A stretch of 43,439 bases of DNA from Pseudomonas sp. S37 (GCF_016658545.1 NZ_JACVZC010000044.1:1-43439); one strand, 5' to 3'. Numbered from the stretch's first letter, positions 9,223-17,771 are shown. The notes: a model not told the origin generated them from the letters alone. Translations and numbers: made by a program.

Positions 9223-10092
9223 TCAGCCCACACTGGCTTCCTCGATCAGCCAATGTTCAAATTTGGCCAAGGCTGGAGCTGTTTCGGTGCCTGGGCGGGT
9301 CACCAGCACGTAGCGCTCGCACAGCTCGGCCATTTCCGGCCAAGGGGTGCAGAGCCCACCTTCCTGCAGTTCTCTTTCCACGTAGCGGCGGGGTACCAGT
9401 GCCATGCCGATGCCGGCCTTGGCGGCCTCGATCAACAAGGCGTAGCGATCGTAGGTGGGGCCTGCCGTACGCGTGCTGAGCGGCAACCCGGCCAGTGCCG
9501 CGTAACGCGCCCAGTTGAAGGGGCTCGCCAGTTTGTGCAGCAGTGGCATGTTCCCGGGCAATTCGCTTGCCAGGCGGGGGTGGCAGACCGCGACCATCTG
9601 GTCTTCGAACAGCGGCTGGACCTTCATCGTACGCCAGGCAGGGTGGTCATAATTGATTGCGGCTTGCAAGCCACTTTCTTCCAGCGAAAAGGGCTGTGTC
9701 CGCTCTTTCAGGTTGACTTCGATCTCTGGGTAGCGTGCTTGAAAGCGGGTAAGCCTGGGGATCAGCCAGCGGCTGGCCAAGGTCGGGATGATACCGATTT
9801 CCAGCGAAGTAGTGCCACGCGCGTCGGCGACCAACTGGTGGGTGTGGCGCTCGATGTCGGCCAGTGAAGCACGAATCCGTGAGGCGTAGCCTGCGCCCAG
9901 TTCAGATAACTCGACGCGATTGCCGACGCGGTTGAACAGGCGAATCCCGAGCATGCCTTCCAGTTTGGCGATCTGCCGGCTAATCGCCCCTTCGCTGAGC
10001 GACAGTTCTTGCGCCGCTTTGGCGAAGCTCTGGTGGCGCGCAGCCGTTTCGAGGGCCAATAGCGCTGAGATACTGGGCAGACGTCTACTCAT
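9223..10092 (-). CDS. LysR-family regulator, GcvA-like
   Basis: 289 residues from the ATG at 10092 (MSRRLPSISALLALETAARH); AAGGA nine bases upstream supports this start over longer versions. The N-terminal winged helix includes SFAKAAQELSLSEGAISRQI. The rest is a LysR substrate-binding domain with the GcvA-type 'IGIIPTLASRWLIPRL' opening. It is divergent from the DUF998 membrane protein gene at 10227 with a short shared promoter region, so regulation of that gene is a reasonable guess. The effector is unknown. Confidence 0.87.
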   Translation of the reverse strand: MSRRLPSISALLALETAARHQSFAKAAQELSLSEGAISRQIAKLEGMLGIRLFNRVGNRVELSELGAGYASRIRASLADIERHTHQLVADARGTTSLEIGIIPTLASRWLIPRLTRFQARYPEIEVNLKERTQPFSLEESGLQAAINYDHPAWRTMKVQPLFEDQMVAVCHPRLASELPGNMPLLHKLASPFNWARYAALAGLPLSTRTAGPTYDRYALLIEAAKAGIGMALVPRRYVERELQEGGLCTPWPEMAELCERYVLVTRPGTETAPALAKFEHWLIEEASVG

Positions 10093-10226
10093 CGGGACCA
10101 TCCTTGGTACGAGGGGGCGACAGGATGACGCATGGGCAATCTGCCTTGCAAAAAAATCGGTAACGCGCGGGCGCAAAGGCTCTCTAGCATGGTGCTTCTT
10201 CGTCACGAACGGAGACGTTGATTGCC

Positions 10227-10889
10227 ATGACAAGGGAGTGCTGTAGCGTGAATTCCACTGACCGAAACCTGTTGAACATGGGGCTATTGATTCCCCTCTG
10301 GCTCTTCGTTGGCGTGTGGCTCACGTCACTTGGCTATCCGGGTTACAGCCACGTCGACCAGGCAATGAGCCAGCTGGGCGCAGCAGGGGCGCCCACACAC
10401 CCGTACTCTGCATGGGTGAACAACTTTCCCCTTGGCATATTGTTCGTGCTGTTCGCACTGGGTTTGGCGCGACGCTTTCGCGAGTCACCAATGGCATTGA
10501 TCAGCGCCGCCCTGATAGCGCTGCACGGGCTGGCGAGCTTCACGACCGGCATTTTCTCCTGTGATGAGGGATGCGCGCCGCCCCAGCCGTCCACTGCTCA
10601 GCAGATACATAACCTTGCAGGGCTGGTGATGTTTCTTTCACTGACGACGGCCAGCGCGCTGTGGGTTCTTCTGGGTAAGCGCTTGCTGTGCTCAGCGATG
10701 TTTGGGTGGTTCTCGCTACTCTGCTTGTTCTTGGCCCTGGCAACTGTCGGGTTGATGGCCAAGGCATTCGGGGACGGCCATGGGTTCGGCCTTTATCAGC
10801 GACTGAACTACGGCATTTCAGTGGTCTGGGTCGCTGCCCTGGCGTGGTCTGTACGTTTTGTTGAGCCCGTGGTCCCCAGCGCCCGTTGA
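10227..10889 (+). CDS. DUF998-family membrane protein
   Basis: About 220 residues. The start could be ATG 10227 (GGAGA upstream) or GTG 10248 (GGGAG upstream). About six hydrophobic segments are visible. The GYPGYSHVDQAMSQLG motif after the first helix and the conserved FSCDEGC segment in the middle match DUF998 proteins, which are inner-membrane proteins of unknown function. It is divergent from the LysR regulator at 9223-10092. Confidence 0.75.
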   Translation: MTRECCSVNSTDRNLLNMGLLIPLWLFVGVWLTSLGYPGYSHVDQAMSQLGAAGAPTHPYSAWVNNFPLGILFVLFALGLARRFRESPMALISAALIALHGLASFTTGIFSCDEGCAPPQPSTAQQIHNLAGLVMFLSLTTASALWVLLGKRLLCSAMFGWFSLLCLFLALATVGLMAKAFGDGHGFGLYQRLNYGISVVWVAALAWSVRFVEPVVPSAR

Positions 10890-10935
10890 TAGGCGTGGCA
10901 GGGCGATTAGGCAGATGACGTCTGGAATCGCATTA

Positions 10936-10952
10936 ATGATAAGTATTATCAT
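10936..10952. promoter_or_regulatory. Fur box upstream of the sigma/anti-sigma/receptor locus
   Basis: ATGATAAGTATTATCAT is an inverted repeat closely matching the GATAATGATAATCATTATC Fur consensus. It lies 40 bases before the ECF sigma start, as in other FecI-type loci, and predicts induction under iron limitation. Confidence 0.8.
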
Positions 10953-10991
10953 GCGCGACTTTTCTTCATTTGACTTCCGGAGGCTCGTGCC

Positions 10992-11495
10992 ATGCCCCCC
11001 GTCGACCGCCAGGCCATTGGCGACCTGTACCTGCGGCACCACAGCTGGGTGGTCAACCTGTTGCGCAACAAGTTGGGCGACCGCGAGCAGGCGCTCGACC
11101 TCGCCCAGGACACGTTCGTGAGGCTGTTGCGCAGCGAACTGCCGGCGCATCTGCGCGAGCCACGCGCGTACCTGGCAACGGTGGCGGGGCGCCTGTGCCT
11201 GCAGCATTTCCGCCGCTAGGCGCTCGAGCGGGCCTACCTCGACAGCCTGGCCCGGCTCGATCCGCTGCTGCAGCCGTCGGAGGAAACCCGGCTGTTGGTG
11301 CTGGAGGCATTGGACGCCGTGGGGCAGATTCTCGATGGGCTGGGCAGGCGGGTACGTGAGGTGTTCCTGCTGTCCCAGCTCGATGGCCTGGCCTATGCCG
11401 AGATCGCCGAACAGTTGGGGTTGACGGTGAACATGGTGCAAAAGGACATGCTCAAGGCGTACCGCCATTGCTACGCCGCGGTGTACGGCCAGTGA
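10992..11495 (+). pseudogene. FecI-type ECF sigma factor interrupted by an in-frame amber codon
   Basis: The frame starts MPPVDRQAIGDLYLRHHSWV and covers sigma region 2 (LGDREQALDLAQDTFVRLL, then EPRAYLATVAGRLCLQHFRR). It meets TAG at 11217-11219 and continues in the same frame with ALERAYLDSLARLDP and region 4 (VREVFLLSQLDGLAYAEIAE) to a stop at 11495. Without the TAG it is a normal 167-residue FecI homologue. In this family the interrupted position often holds a polar residue, so CAG (Gln) to TAG is the simplest origin. The product would be region 2 alone unless the stop is suppressed. Its stop overlaps the start of the fecR-like gene. Function in the intact form: iron-starvation sigma factor for the downstream receptor. 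Confidence 0.85.
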
Positions 11496-12460
11496 GCGGC
11501 GGCCAGGCGGTGCCTCCGCGCCTCGACCCGCACGTGCTGGAGCAGGCGATGCTGTGGATGGTCCGCTTGCAGTCTGGCGCGTGCAGCGCGGGCGAACAAA
11601 AGGCCTGTGCGCAGTGGCGCCAGCACGCCCCTGAGCACGAACTGGCCTGGCAGCGCTTGGCAGGGTTGGGCCAGGGCCTGCGGGAAGGGACCACCGGGCT
11701 TGGCGCGGCGAATGCGCGCACGCTGTTGCACGCCCGTGCGCAGGTTACGCGCAGGGCAGTGCTAACCGGCCTTGCGGGCGCTGGTGTGATGCTGGCCGGC
11801 GGTTACAGCGTGCACCAGCGCAGCCTGTTGCCGGGGCTGTTCAGCGACCTCACCACGGCCACCGGGGAACGCCAACGCTGGCAGCTGGACGCCGGCCTTT
11901 CCCTACAGCTCGACGCTGGCAGCGCGCTGGACAGCGACCGGGTGGCAGGCATGCGCGTGCTCACGCTCAACCGCGGGCGGGTGCTGCTGGAGGTGGAGCA
12001 GGGGGCTCAGGTCAGCCTGCGCACCGCCCAGGCTCGGGTGCTGCCAGGCGGCGGCACGCGGCTGATCGTGCATCAGCAGCCACGTTCGACCCTCGTGCAG
12101 TTACTCAAGGGCGGGGCGTTGGTGGAATATGGCCAGGGCGCACGTAGCGAACTGGTTGCGGGTTGGCAGCAGGCCTTCGGTGCCTCCCGTGCTGATGCGC
12201 CGGTGCCACTGCCGCTGGGTGCCGATGCCTGGACCCACGGCCAACTGGTCGCCGAGCGCATGCCGCTGGAGCAACTGTTGACGGAACTGGACCGCTACCG
12301 CAAGGGCATGCTGCGCTGGGACCCGCGCGTTGCCAGGCTGCAATTGAGCGGCACATTCTCGCTCGATGACCCCGATGCCAGCCTGGACTTGCTGAGCCAG
12401 GTACTGCCTGTGCGGGTGCAGCGGGTGCTGGGATACTGGGTGAATGTGGTGCCGGCTTGA
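11492..12460 (+). CDS. FecR-type anti-sigma/sigma regulator
   Basis: 322 residues from GTG 11492, overlapping the sigma stop (GTGA). Residues 1-80 are the cytoplasmic FecR N-terminal domain with the conserved tryptophans (QAMLWMVRLQSG, ACAQWRQHAPEHELAWQRL). A single membrane segment follows near residues 90-110 (RRAVLTGLAGAGVMLAGGY), then the periplasmic FecR domain with TATGERQRWQL and a C-terminal STN-binding region. Such proteins relay ferric-siderophore binding by the receptor to the sigma factor. It is intact although its partner sigma gene carries a stop codon. Confidence 0.88.
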   Translation: MSGGQAVPPRLDPHVLEQAMLWMVRLQSGACSAGEQKACAQWRQHAPEHELAWQRLAGLGQGLREGTTGLGAANARTLLHARAQVTRRAVLTGLAGAGVMLAGGYSVHQRSLLPGLFSDLTTATGERQRWQLDAGLSLQLDAGSALDSDRVAGMRVLTLNRGRVLLEVEQGAQVSLRTAQARVLPGGGTRLIVHQQPRSTLVQLLKGGALVEYGQGARSELVAGWQQAFGASRADAPVPLPLGADAWTHGQLVAERMPLEQLLTELDRYRKGMLRWDPRVARLQLSGTFSLDDPDASLDLLSQVLPVRVQRVLGYWVNVVPA

Positions 12461-12588
12461 GCCGGTGCATGAAAGGCCCGGAAGCGTTATCGAAAAAAAA
12501 TCTCCACCGGCCGGCAGATTTCCGATTCTCGCGCATCAAGACAGGCAAACCCCTCTGATTCGCCCACTGTCTGCCAAGGATCGCCTCA

Positions 12589-15033
12589 ATGCAGTCTCGT
12601 CTCACCCCGCTTGCTACCCGCCTGCGCCCGCTTGTCATCGGCCTTGCCGTGGCCACATTCCAGCTACCTGTTCAGGCCGTCTCGGCGGCTACCGAGCAAG
12701 CCGGCAGCCGCCGTTTCGACATTGCCCCTGGCAGCCTCGACAGCGCCCTGGCGCAGTTTGGCCAGCAAGCCGGGGTCATGGTGGCGGTGGACGCCAAGCT
12801 GTCCAGCGGCCTGCGCAGCCCGGGCCTGCGCGGTGACCATGGCGTCGTCCAGGGCCTGTCGTTGCTGTTGGCCGGCACTGGCCTGCAGCCTGTGCAGGTG
12901 GCGCGCGACCGCTACCGGCTGATTGCACAGGGTACCGCCAGTGGTGCGCTGGAGCTGGGCGCCACCAGTATCAACGCCGACGGCCTGGGTGAGACCACCG
13001 AAGGCACCGGCTCGTACACCACTGCGGTGACCAGCACTGCCACCAAGATGAACCTGTCGATGCGTGAAACCCCACAGTCGATCAGCGTGATCACGCGCCA
13101 GCGCATGGATGACCAGCACCTCACCACCATGGCCGACGTGCTCAAGGAAACGCCCGGCATCACCATGTCCCAGGACGGCGGCGAGCGCTTCAACATCTAC
13201 TCGCGCGGCAGCGCCCTGAACACCTACCAGTTCGATGGCGTGACTACCTACCAGGAAAACCAGACCCGGACCATGCCCAGCACCTTGCTGGACATGGCGA
13301 TCTACGACCGGGTCGAGGTGGTGCGTGGCGCCACTGGCCTGATGACCGGTGCTGGCGACCCTAGCGGCGTGGTCAATGTGGTGCGCAAGCGCCCGACCCG
13401 TGACTTCAAGGCCTATGTGCAAGGGGGCGTGGGCTCGTGGGACTACCGGCGCCTGGAGGCCGACGTTGCCGGCCCGCTGACCCCTACCGGCAATGTGCGC
13501 GGCCGGCTCGTGGCAGCCAAGCAGCTCAACCACACCTTCATGGACTGGTACCAGCAGGACAAGGACATCACCTACGGCGCCCTGGAAACCGACCTCAGCG
13601 ACAGCACTGTGTTGCGGCTCAGCATCGAGCACCAACGCTACCGCCCCACGGGTGCCCAGGGCGTGCCGCTGATCTACAACGACGGCACCCCGACCAACTT
13701 CTCGCGCTCCACCAGTTCCGGCTCACGCTGGAGCGTCGACCGTATCGAAACCACCAACTACAACATCGGCATCGAGCAGCAATTGGCCGGTGACTGGCAG
13801 TTGAAGGTTGGCACCACCTACATGGACGTGGACCGAAATGTGGACGCCGCGGCTTACTACAGCCGGTCGAACTTCTCCAACATCAGCCCCGACGGCACAG
13901 CGCTGATCGACCAGAGCACGGCCGATGTCACACAACGTCAGCGCGCCGTCGACGCCACCCTGCAGGGCCCGTTCGAGCTGTTCGGGCGCAGCCACGAGCT
14001 GATTTTCGGCGCCAACTACCTCGATTACGTCAACCATCACCACTCCGATGAATTCGGCGATACCTCGCTCGATTTCCACAACTGGGACCATGAACTGCCC
14101 AAGCCTGACAAGGCCGGTTACAGCCCAGTGATGGACTACGATGTCAGCACCCGCCAGAGCGGCTATTTCGTTGCCAGCCGCTTCAACCTGAGCGACAGCC
14201 TGCACCTGATCCTCGGCGCCCGTGCCAGCAACTACCGCTACAACTACTTCCTGCAGGTATTGCCCGACGGCACCCCGTCCGCGTACAGCATGAAAGAGCG
14301 CGGCGTGGTCACCCCGTATGCGGGCCTGGTCTACGACCTGACGCCGGAGCAGTCGCTGTATGTCAGTTATACCGACATCTTCAAACCGCAGGATGCCCGC
14401 GATGCGAACGGCCAGGTTCTCGATCCGGTAGTAGGCAAGAACTACGAGGGCGGCTGGAAGGGTGAGTTTTATGAGGGGCGCCTCAACGCCAGCGTCGCGG
14501 CCTATCTGATCAAGCGTGACAACGTGGCGGAGCTCGCAGGCTCTCGCGTGATACCGGGCACTGCCAATCAAACCGAGGACTATTACCGCGGTGTGAGCGG
14601 CGCCGAGACCAAGGGTGTCGACCTGGAACTGGGCGGTGAACTGAGCCAAGGCTGGAACGTTCAGGCTGGCTACAGCCATTCACGAACCGAGGATGCCGAC
14701 GGCGCACGCCTGACCACGCAGTTGCCGATGGACACCTTGCGCCTGTGGAGCACTTACCAGCTCCCCGGCGACCTGCAGCACCTGACCGTGGGTGGCGGGG
14801 TCAACTGGAATTCGAGCCATTCGGTGTACTTCAGTCGGTACGGTGCGCGCGTTACCCAGAAGGACTACAGCGTGGTCAACCTGATGGCGCGTTATCGCTT
14901 CAACGAACACCTGTCGAGCACGGTCAACCTGAACAACCTGTTCGACGAGAAATACTATTCCGGCATTGCCGGCAGCTGGGGCCAGTATGACGCGCCGCGT
15001 CATGTGATGATGGACGTGCGGTACGACTTCTGA
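12589..15033 (+). CDS. TonB-dependent ferric-siderophore receptor with signalling domain
   Basis: 814 residues, preceded by AAGGA. Residues 1-34 are a signal peptide. Residues 40-110 form the secretin/TonB N-terminal signalling (STN) domain (FDIAPGSLDSALAQFGQQAG), which touches the FecR partner. The plug follows, with MRETPQSISVITRQRMDDQH and the VRGATGLMTGAGDPSG motif. The 22-strand beta barrel ends in the expected aromatic residue (VRYDF). It resembles the FpvA/FoxA group of hydroxamate/pyoverdine-type receptors; the exact siderophore cannot be inferred. It lies 128 bases after fecR with no recognisable promoter between. Confidence 0.92.
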   Translation: MQSRLTPLATRLRPLVIGLAVATFQLPVQAVSAATEQAGSRRFDIAPGSLDSALAQFGQQAGVMVAVDAKLSSGLRSPGLRGDHGVVQGLSLLLAGTGLQPVQVARDRYRLIAQGTASGALELGATSINADGLGETTEGTGSYTTAVTSTATKMNLSMRETPQSISVITRQRMDDQHLTTMADVLKETPGITMSQDGGERFNIYSRGSALNTYQFDGVTTYQENQTRTMPSTLLDMAIYDRVEVVRGATGLMTGAGDPSGVVNVVRKRPTRDFKAYVQGGVGSWDYRRLEADVAGPLTPTGNVRGRLVAAKQLNHTFMDWYQQDKDITYGALETDLSDSTVLRLSIEHQRYRPTGAQGVPLIYNDGTPTNFSRSTSSGSRWSVDRIETTNYNIGIEQQLAGDWQLKVGTTYMDVDRNVDAAAYYSRSNFSNISPDGTALIDQSTADVTQRQRAVDATLQGPFELFGRSHELIFGANYLDYVNHHHSDEFGDTSLDFHNWDHELPKPDKAGYSPVMDYDVSTRQSGYFVASRFNLSDSLHLILGARASNYRYNYFLQVLPDGTPSAYSMKERGVVTPYAGLVYDLTPEQSLYVSYTDIFKPQDARDANGQVLDPVVGKNYEGGWKGEFYEGRLNASVAAYLIKRDNVAELAGSRVIPGTANQTEDYYRGVSGAETKGVDLELGGELSQGWNVQAGYSHSRTEDADGARLTTQLPMDTLRLWSTYQLPGDLQHLTVGGGVNWNSSHSVYFSRYGARVTQKDYSVVNLMARYRFNEHLSSTVNLNNLFDEKYYSGIAGSWGQYDAPRHVMMDVRYDF

Positions 15034-15138
15034 GCCTGAGGTGGGCGCTGCCCCTGACTGTCCAACCGCCGGATACGGAAAACCGCACTTCGGTGATGTG
15101 GGAGGGGTAACAGGCTGGTCCAGTTACCTCGACCCATC

Positions 15139-15160
15139 GCGGCCCCTCACGAAGGGCCGC
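15139..15160. terminator. GC-rich hairpin after the receptor gene
   Basis: The stem GCGGCCC/GGGCCGC has an 8-base loop. It sits between the receptor stop (15033) and the convergent nitroreductase remnant (15192). There is no strong T-run, so termination is plausible but not certain. Confidence 0.4.
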
Positions 15161-15191
15161 AATCGGCTAGAGGCGGTCGCGGGCGCATTCC

Positions 15192-15614
15192 TTAAAGCAG
15201 CTTGAACCCCCTCTGCGTTACCGTCTCACGCAAGTCTTTACGCCCGCCCATGTACTCCATGCTTGTCATGGAATTGTGAAGGGCAGCTTTCCAGGTTTTG
15301 GGCGACATTTTTTGTTGGCTGCGGAAAACTTTTACTTCACGTGCGACGGTGTCGTGAATCTCTTTCTTCAAGGCCACATCCGTGACAGCGATCATGCTCC
15401 ATTGATTTAGAGCCGAAGAAGTTGAAGCCGATTGTGCAGCAGCGACCATCGTCTCAATAGCCCCTTCAGGAAGCGCATCCGGCAGAAATGGCCGGACAGA
15501 CTTGTGGCGAAGCATCGCTTCGACCACTGGAGTCATGATGACTTTCCCAGGCTTTACCTGGCTGCCATATCGCTGTTGAAGGAGGTGGGCTTTTGCACTC
15601 GTAATGTCATTCAC
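15192..15614 (-). pseudogene. Nitroreductase with large internal in-frame deletion
   Basis: 140 codons from GTG 15614, chosen because AGGAG lies seven bases before it. The first 85 residues match the start of NfsA-like/oxygen-insensitive nitroreductases (TPVVEAMLRHKSVRPFLPD, AAAQSASTSSALNQWSMIAV), including FMN-phosphate-contacting residues. The last 25 (MEYMGGRKDLRETVTQRGFK) look like the C-terminus of the same family. The middle, normally about 100 residues with the rest of the FMN and dimer contacts, is absent. The frame is open, so a short protein may be made, but it is unlikely to be active. The divergent neighbour is also truncated. Confidence 0.7.
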
Positions 15615-15736
15615 CTGAGGTCTCCTGGAAAAGTTGACCAAAGACTAACGTTGCCAGGGACAAAGATAAGCCATCAAAAAAAGACTACACAATCCACAGC
15701 TGTGGACAATGGATGACGTCTGGTTAAAATCGCTGG

Positions 15737-15859
15737 ATGGATCATTTGACAGCAATTCGCACCTTTCAACGGATAGTTGAGACCCGGTCGTTTACCAAAG
15801 CGGCTGCTCACCTGGGCATCGTGTCCGTGTATTCGTGGACTGGATTGTCGAGCGGCTAG
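15737..15859 (+). pseudogene. LysR regulator N-terminal stub
   Basis: The frame opens MDHLTAIRTFQRIVETRSFT, then KAAAHLGI, which is the helix-turn-helix start of a LysR regulator. Homology ends at codon 28 and a stop comes at codon 41. The wing, linker and effector domain are missing. It is divergent from the deleted nitroreductase gene, the usual LysR/target arrangement, so both members of the original pair appear to have been lost in one rearrangement. A nested inverted-repeat element lies just downstream. Confidence 0.78.
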
Positions 15860-15956
15860 CCGAATAACCGGCGCGATTGCTGAAGGCGCGCGCCGCCAGC
15901 TAGCGACCGGGAATGAGCGTCCACAATGGGTCGACCCGGGCGCGAATGACCGTTTT

Positions 15957-16126
15957 CGACCCTTTGCGGCCGCTGAGCGATAACGGGTTCCGCAAGTGCC
16001 ACGCGCACGTGGGAGCGGGTTTACCCGCGAAGCAGACGACGCGGTGGAAGCGCCGGCTTTGCCGGTGTTCGCGGGTAAACCCGCTCCCACAAGTCCGCTG
16101 TCAGACGCAGCGGCCGCAAAGGGTCG
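15957..16126. repeat. Nested inverted repeat enclosing a REP doublet
   Basis: Outer arms of 19 bp (CGACCCTTTGCGGCCGCTG at 15957-15975 and its exact complement at 16108-16126) enclose a second exact 23-bp inverted pair (16009-16031 and 16068-16090, REP core GGGAGCGGGTTTACCCGCG). The interval 15860-16200 holds no gene that I can support. The outer arms share the CGACCC-N4-GCGG core seen in three other gaps of this window. Confidence 0.8.
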
Positions 16127-16200
16127 ATACCAGCCGGTCGCGGCGGTATGTATCGCACCGTCGAACCTTCAACTGCATCGTCATCGGTAGCCTCTTTCGA

Positions 16201-16890
16201 TTATGAAGTGCCTTCGTTGACATGAAACAATGTGGTTACGTATGCGGGCAGTTCGCTGCTGGCGATATCCCTCGCTTCTGCTGGCGTCAGCCCATAAAGG
16301 CGCATGAAGCACTCGATGGTGTTGTTCACGATATTGGGCGGCGCCTGGCCTTCGAGCAGGCTGCGCATGGCGGCGATGAGCCCGGCGATGGTGATTTGGG
16401 CGGCGGCCTCCACGCAGGCGACGTCGAAGCGTCCAATTGCCACGCCTTCGGCGATATCCGACTTGGCCTGTTCGTTGAACGAGTCGCTCATGGCCTTGTG
16501 GCTGGCATGCGAGCGCACGATGAACCACCCCCAGATCTCGTTCTGGATGGCCTGCGTGAGAAACAGTTTCTGAACGTAGGTGATCGACAGGGCGCGGTCA
16601 TGCTCGGCTTGGTTGATGGTGCCGATGATCCGTTCGAGCTCCTGGTTCTTCTCGAGAAACAGGGCCGTGGCGATGTCTTCCTTGGAATGGAAATGGTTGT
16701 AGAAGGTGCCAAACCCGACATCGGCGCCGTTGGTGATGTCCTCGATGGTCATCTGCTCGAAGCCTTTCACTGCGATCAGCCGTTGCACGGAGTCGATCAG
16801 CTTTTTGCGCGTGCGCATTTTAGACTTGAGCCCCCGCGGCATGGCTACCGGTTTGATGTCTTCGGCTGGGCGATGCTCGTTGTTCTTCAT
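16201..16890 (-). CDS. TetR-family regulator of the meta-cleavage cluster
   Basis: 229 residues from the ATG at 16890. The TetR DNA-binding domain lies at about residues 25-75 (TRKKLIDSVQRLIAVKGFEQ, then MTIEDITNGADVGFGTFYNH, ending in FHSKEDI). The remainder is a helical ligand-binding domain. It follows the flavin reductase gene on the same strand (gap 153 bases). It is the only regulator at this end of the catabolic cluster, so it is the best candidate to bind the paired AACTGAT-N6-ATCAGTT palindromes at 17606 and 17752. The likely effector is the pathway substrate or an intermediate (inference). Confidence 0.87.
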   Translation of the reverse strand: MKNNEHRPAEDIKPVAMPRGLKSKMRTRKKLIDSVQRLIAVKGFEQMTIEDITNGADVGFGTFYNHFHSKEDIATALFLEKNQELERIIGTINQAEHDRALSITYVQKLFLTQAIQNEIWGWFIVRSHASHKAMSDSFNEQAKSDIAEGVAIGRFDVACVEAAAQITIAGLIAAMRSLLEGQAPPNIVNNTIECFMRLYGLTPAEARDIASSELPAYVTTLFHVNEGTS

Positions 16891-16991
16891 GAAATCCCCG
16901 CTGTGCTCGTTGTTGCGCCGCCCGCCTGGTCGCAAGCGATGGTGGGCACGTGTTGGGCACATGATGCCTCAGATGACGGGGTCTGGGGTAT

Positions 16992-17007
16992 CGACGCTGA
17001 AGCGTCG
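16992..17007. terminator. Stem-loop between flavin reductase and tetR
   Basis: CGACGCTGAAGCGTCG is a 7-bp perfect stem with a 2-base loop. An overlapping alternative stem (AAGCGTCG with CGACGCGCTT) extends to about 17025. It lies after the reductase stop codon and before the tetR start, and may attenuate read-through into tetR. No T-tract is present. Confidence 0.35.
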
Positions 17008-17043
17008 TCTGGCGACGCGCTTCAGCGGCATGGCAGCGCGGTT

Positions 17044-17532
17044 CTAACAGGCTTGTGCCAGGCGGTGGTACTGGCGCCGGAAGTACATGAGGCTTTCATT
17101 GTGTGGACCGAAGCGCACGTCCTGCACCTCGCAGATGAACACACCATGGGTGCCGACCTCGTTGACCTGGACGACCCGGCAGTCGAAGGACACCAGGCTG
17201 TCGTCCAGTGACGGCGCGCCAGTGCGCAAAGCGCTCCAGGCGACGGCCTGGAAACGCTCTTCGAGGCTGATCTTCAGAGCGCCGCTGAATGTGCGCGAAA
17301 TGTCCTCCTGGCTCCCTTGCAACACGTTGACGCAGGCCACGCCATTGTTGACGAAGCGTTCGTACTGGAAGCCGCCCTTGTTCATGCAGAACAGCAGCGT
17401 TGGCGGTGAGTCGCTCACGCTACAGACGGCGGAGGCTGTGAACCCTCCAAGACCGGCAGCACCGTCAGTGGTGATCACGTTTACAGCCGCGCCGAGATGG
17501 GTCATGGCTTCGCGAAAGCTGATGGCGTCCAT
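17044..17532 (-). CDS. NAD(P)H:flavin oxidoreductase, HpaC-like small component
   Basis: 162 residues from the ATG at 17532, preceded by a strong GGAGGT ribosome-binding site. The flavin-reductase-like fold is shown by FREAMTHLGAAVNVITTDGA, GFTASAVCSVSDSPPTLLFC, the NVL motif and a C-terminal GTHGVFICEV strand. Such proteins reduce free FMN or FAD for a partner monooxygenase. The only reduced-flavin-dependent oxygenase nearby is the luciferase-like monooxygenase at 19989-21224, on the other side of the shared promoter region, so the two probably form a two-component system. Divergent transcription with operators in between suggests co-regulation. Confidence 0.88.
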   Translation of the reverse strand: MDAISFREAMTHLGAAVNVITTDGAAGLGGFTASAVCSVSDSPPTLLFCMNKGGFQYERFVNNGVACVNVLQGSQEDISRTFSGALKISLEERFQAVAWSALRTGAPSLDDSLVSFDCRVVQVNEVGTHGVFICEVQDVRFGPHNESLMYFRRQYHRLAQAC

Positions 17533-17605
17533 CGTTACCTCCGTTGACTCCAGGCATTGGCCGTGGAGCACTTGATTGTTTTTGTTTGTTTGATGACAAA
17601 ATCAG

Positions 17606-17625
17606 AACTGATGATTCCATCAGTT
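17606..17625. promoter_or_regulatory. Operator copy 1 (AACTGAT-N6-ATCAGTT)
   Basis: A perfect 7+7 bp inverted repeat with a 6-base spacer, 20 bp in total. The same architecture recurs at 17752-17771. It lies about 75 bases upstream of the flavin reductase start and is well placed to control the leftward promoter. Size and symmetry fit a TetR-family dimer. Confidence 0.7.
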
Positions 17626-17719
17626 ATTACGCTATCAAAAGATTTTCCTGTTGACCAGTGCCGTCCAGCGCGCGTCGTCGATGACGACCGGCGGTGGTCT
17701 CAAGGTGTGGGAAAGGGTA

Positions 17720-17748
17720 TTGACAAACGGCAGAAGTGATCGCTTAAT
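17720..17748 (+). promoter_or_regulatory. Sigma-70 promoter of the catabolic operon
   Basis: A consensus -35 TTGACA (17720-17725), a 17-base spacer and CTTAAT (17743-17748) as -10. The predicted start near 17755 falls inside operator copy 2 (17752-17771), the geometry expected for repression by a bound TetR protein. Confidence 0.55.
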
Positions 17749-17751
17749 CGT

Positions 17752-17771
17752 AACTGATGACGATATCAGTT
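17752..17771. promoter_or_regulatory. Operator copy 2 (AACTGAT-N6-ATCAGTT)
   Basis: The second 20-bp copy of the palindrome, with an extra symmetric T/A pair on the outside (TAACTGAT...ATCAGTTA). It directly follows the predicted -10 box of the rightward promoter. Half-sites match copy 1 exactly and only the 6-base spacer differs. Confidence 0.72.

Noticed and set aside
16009..16090. CRISPR-like repeats
   Set aside because: The repeats are one inverted REP pair, not direct repeats with regular spacers; no cas gene is present.
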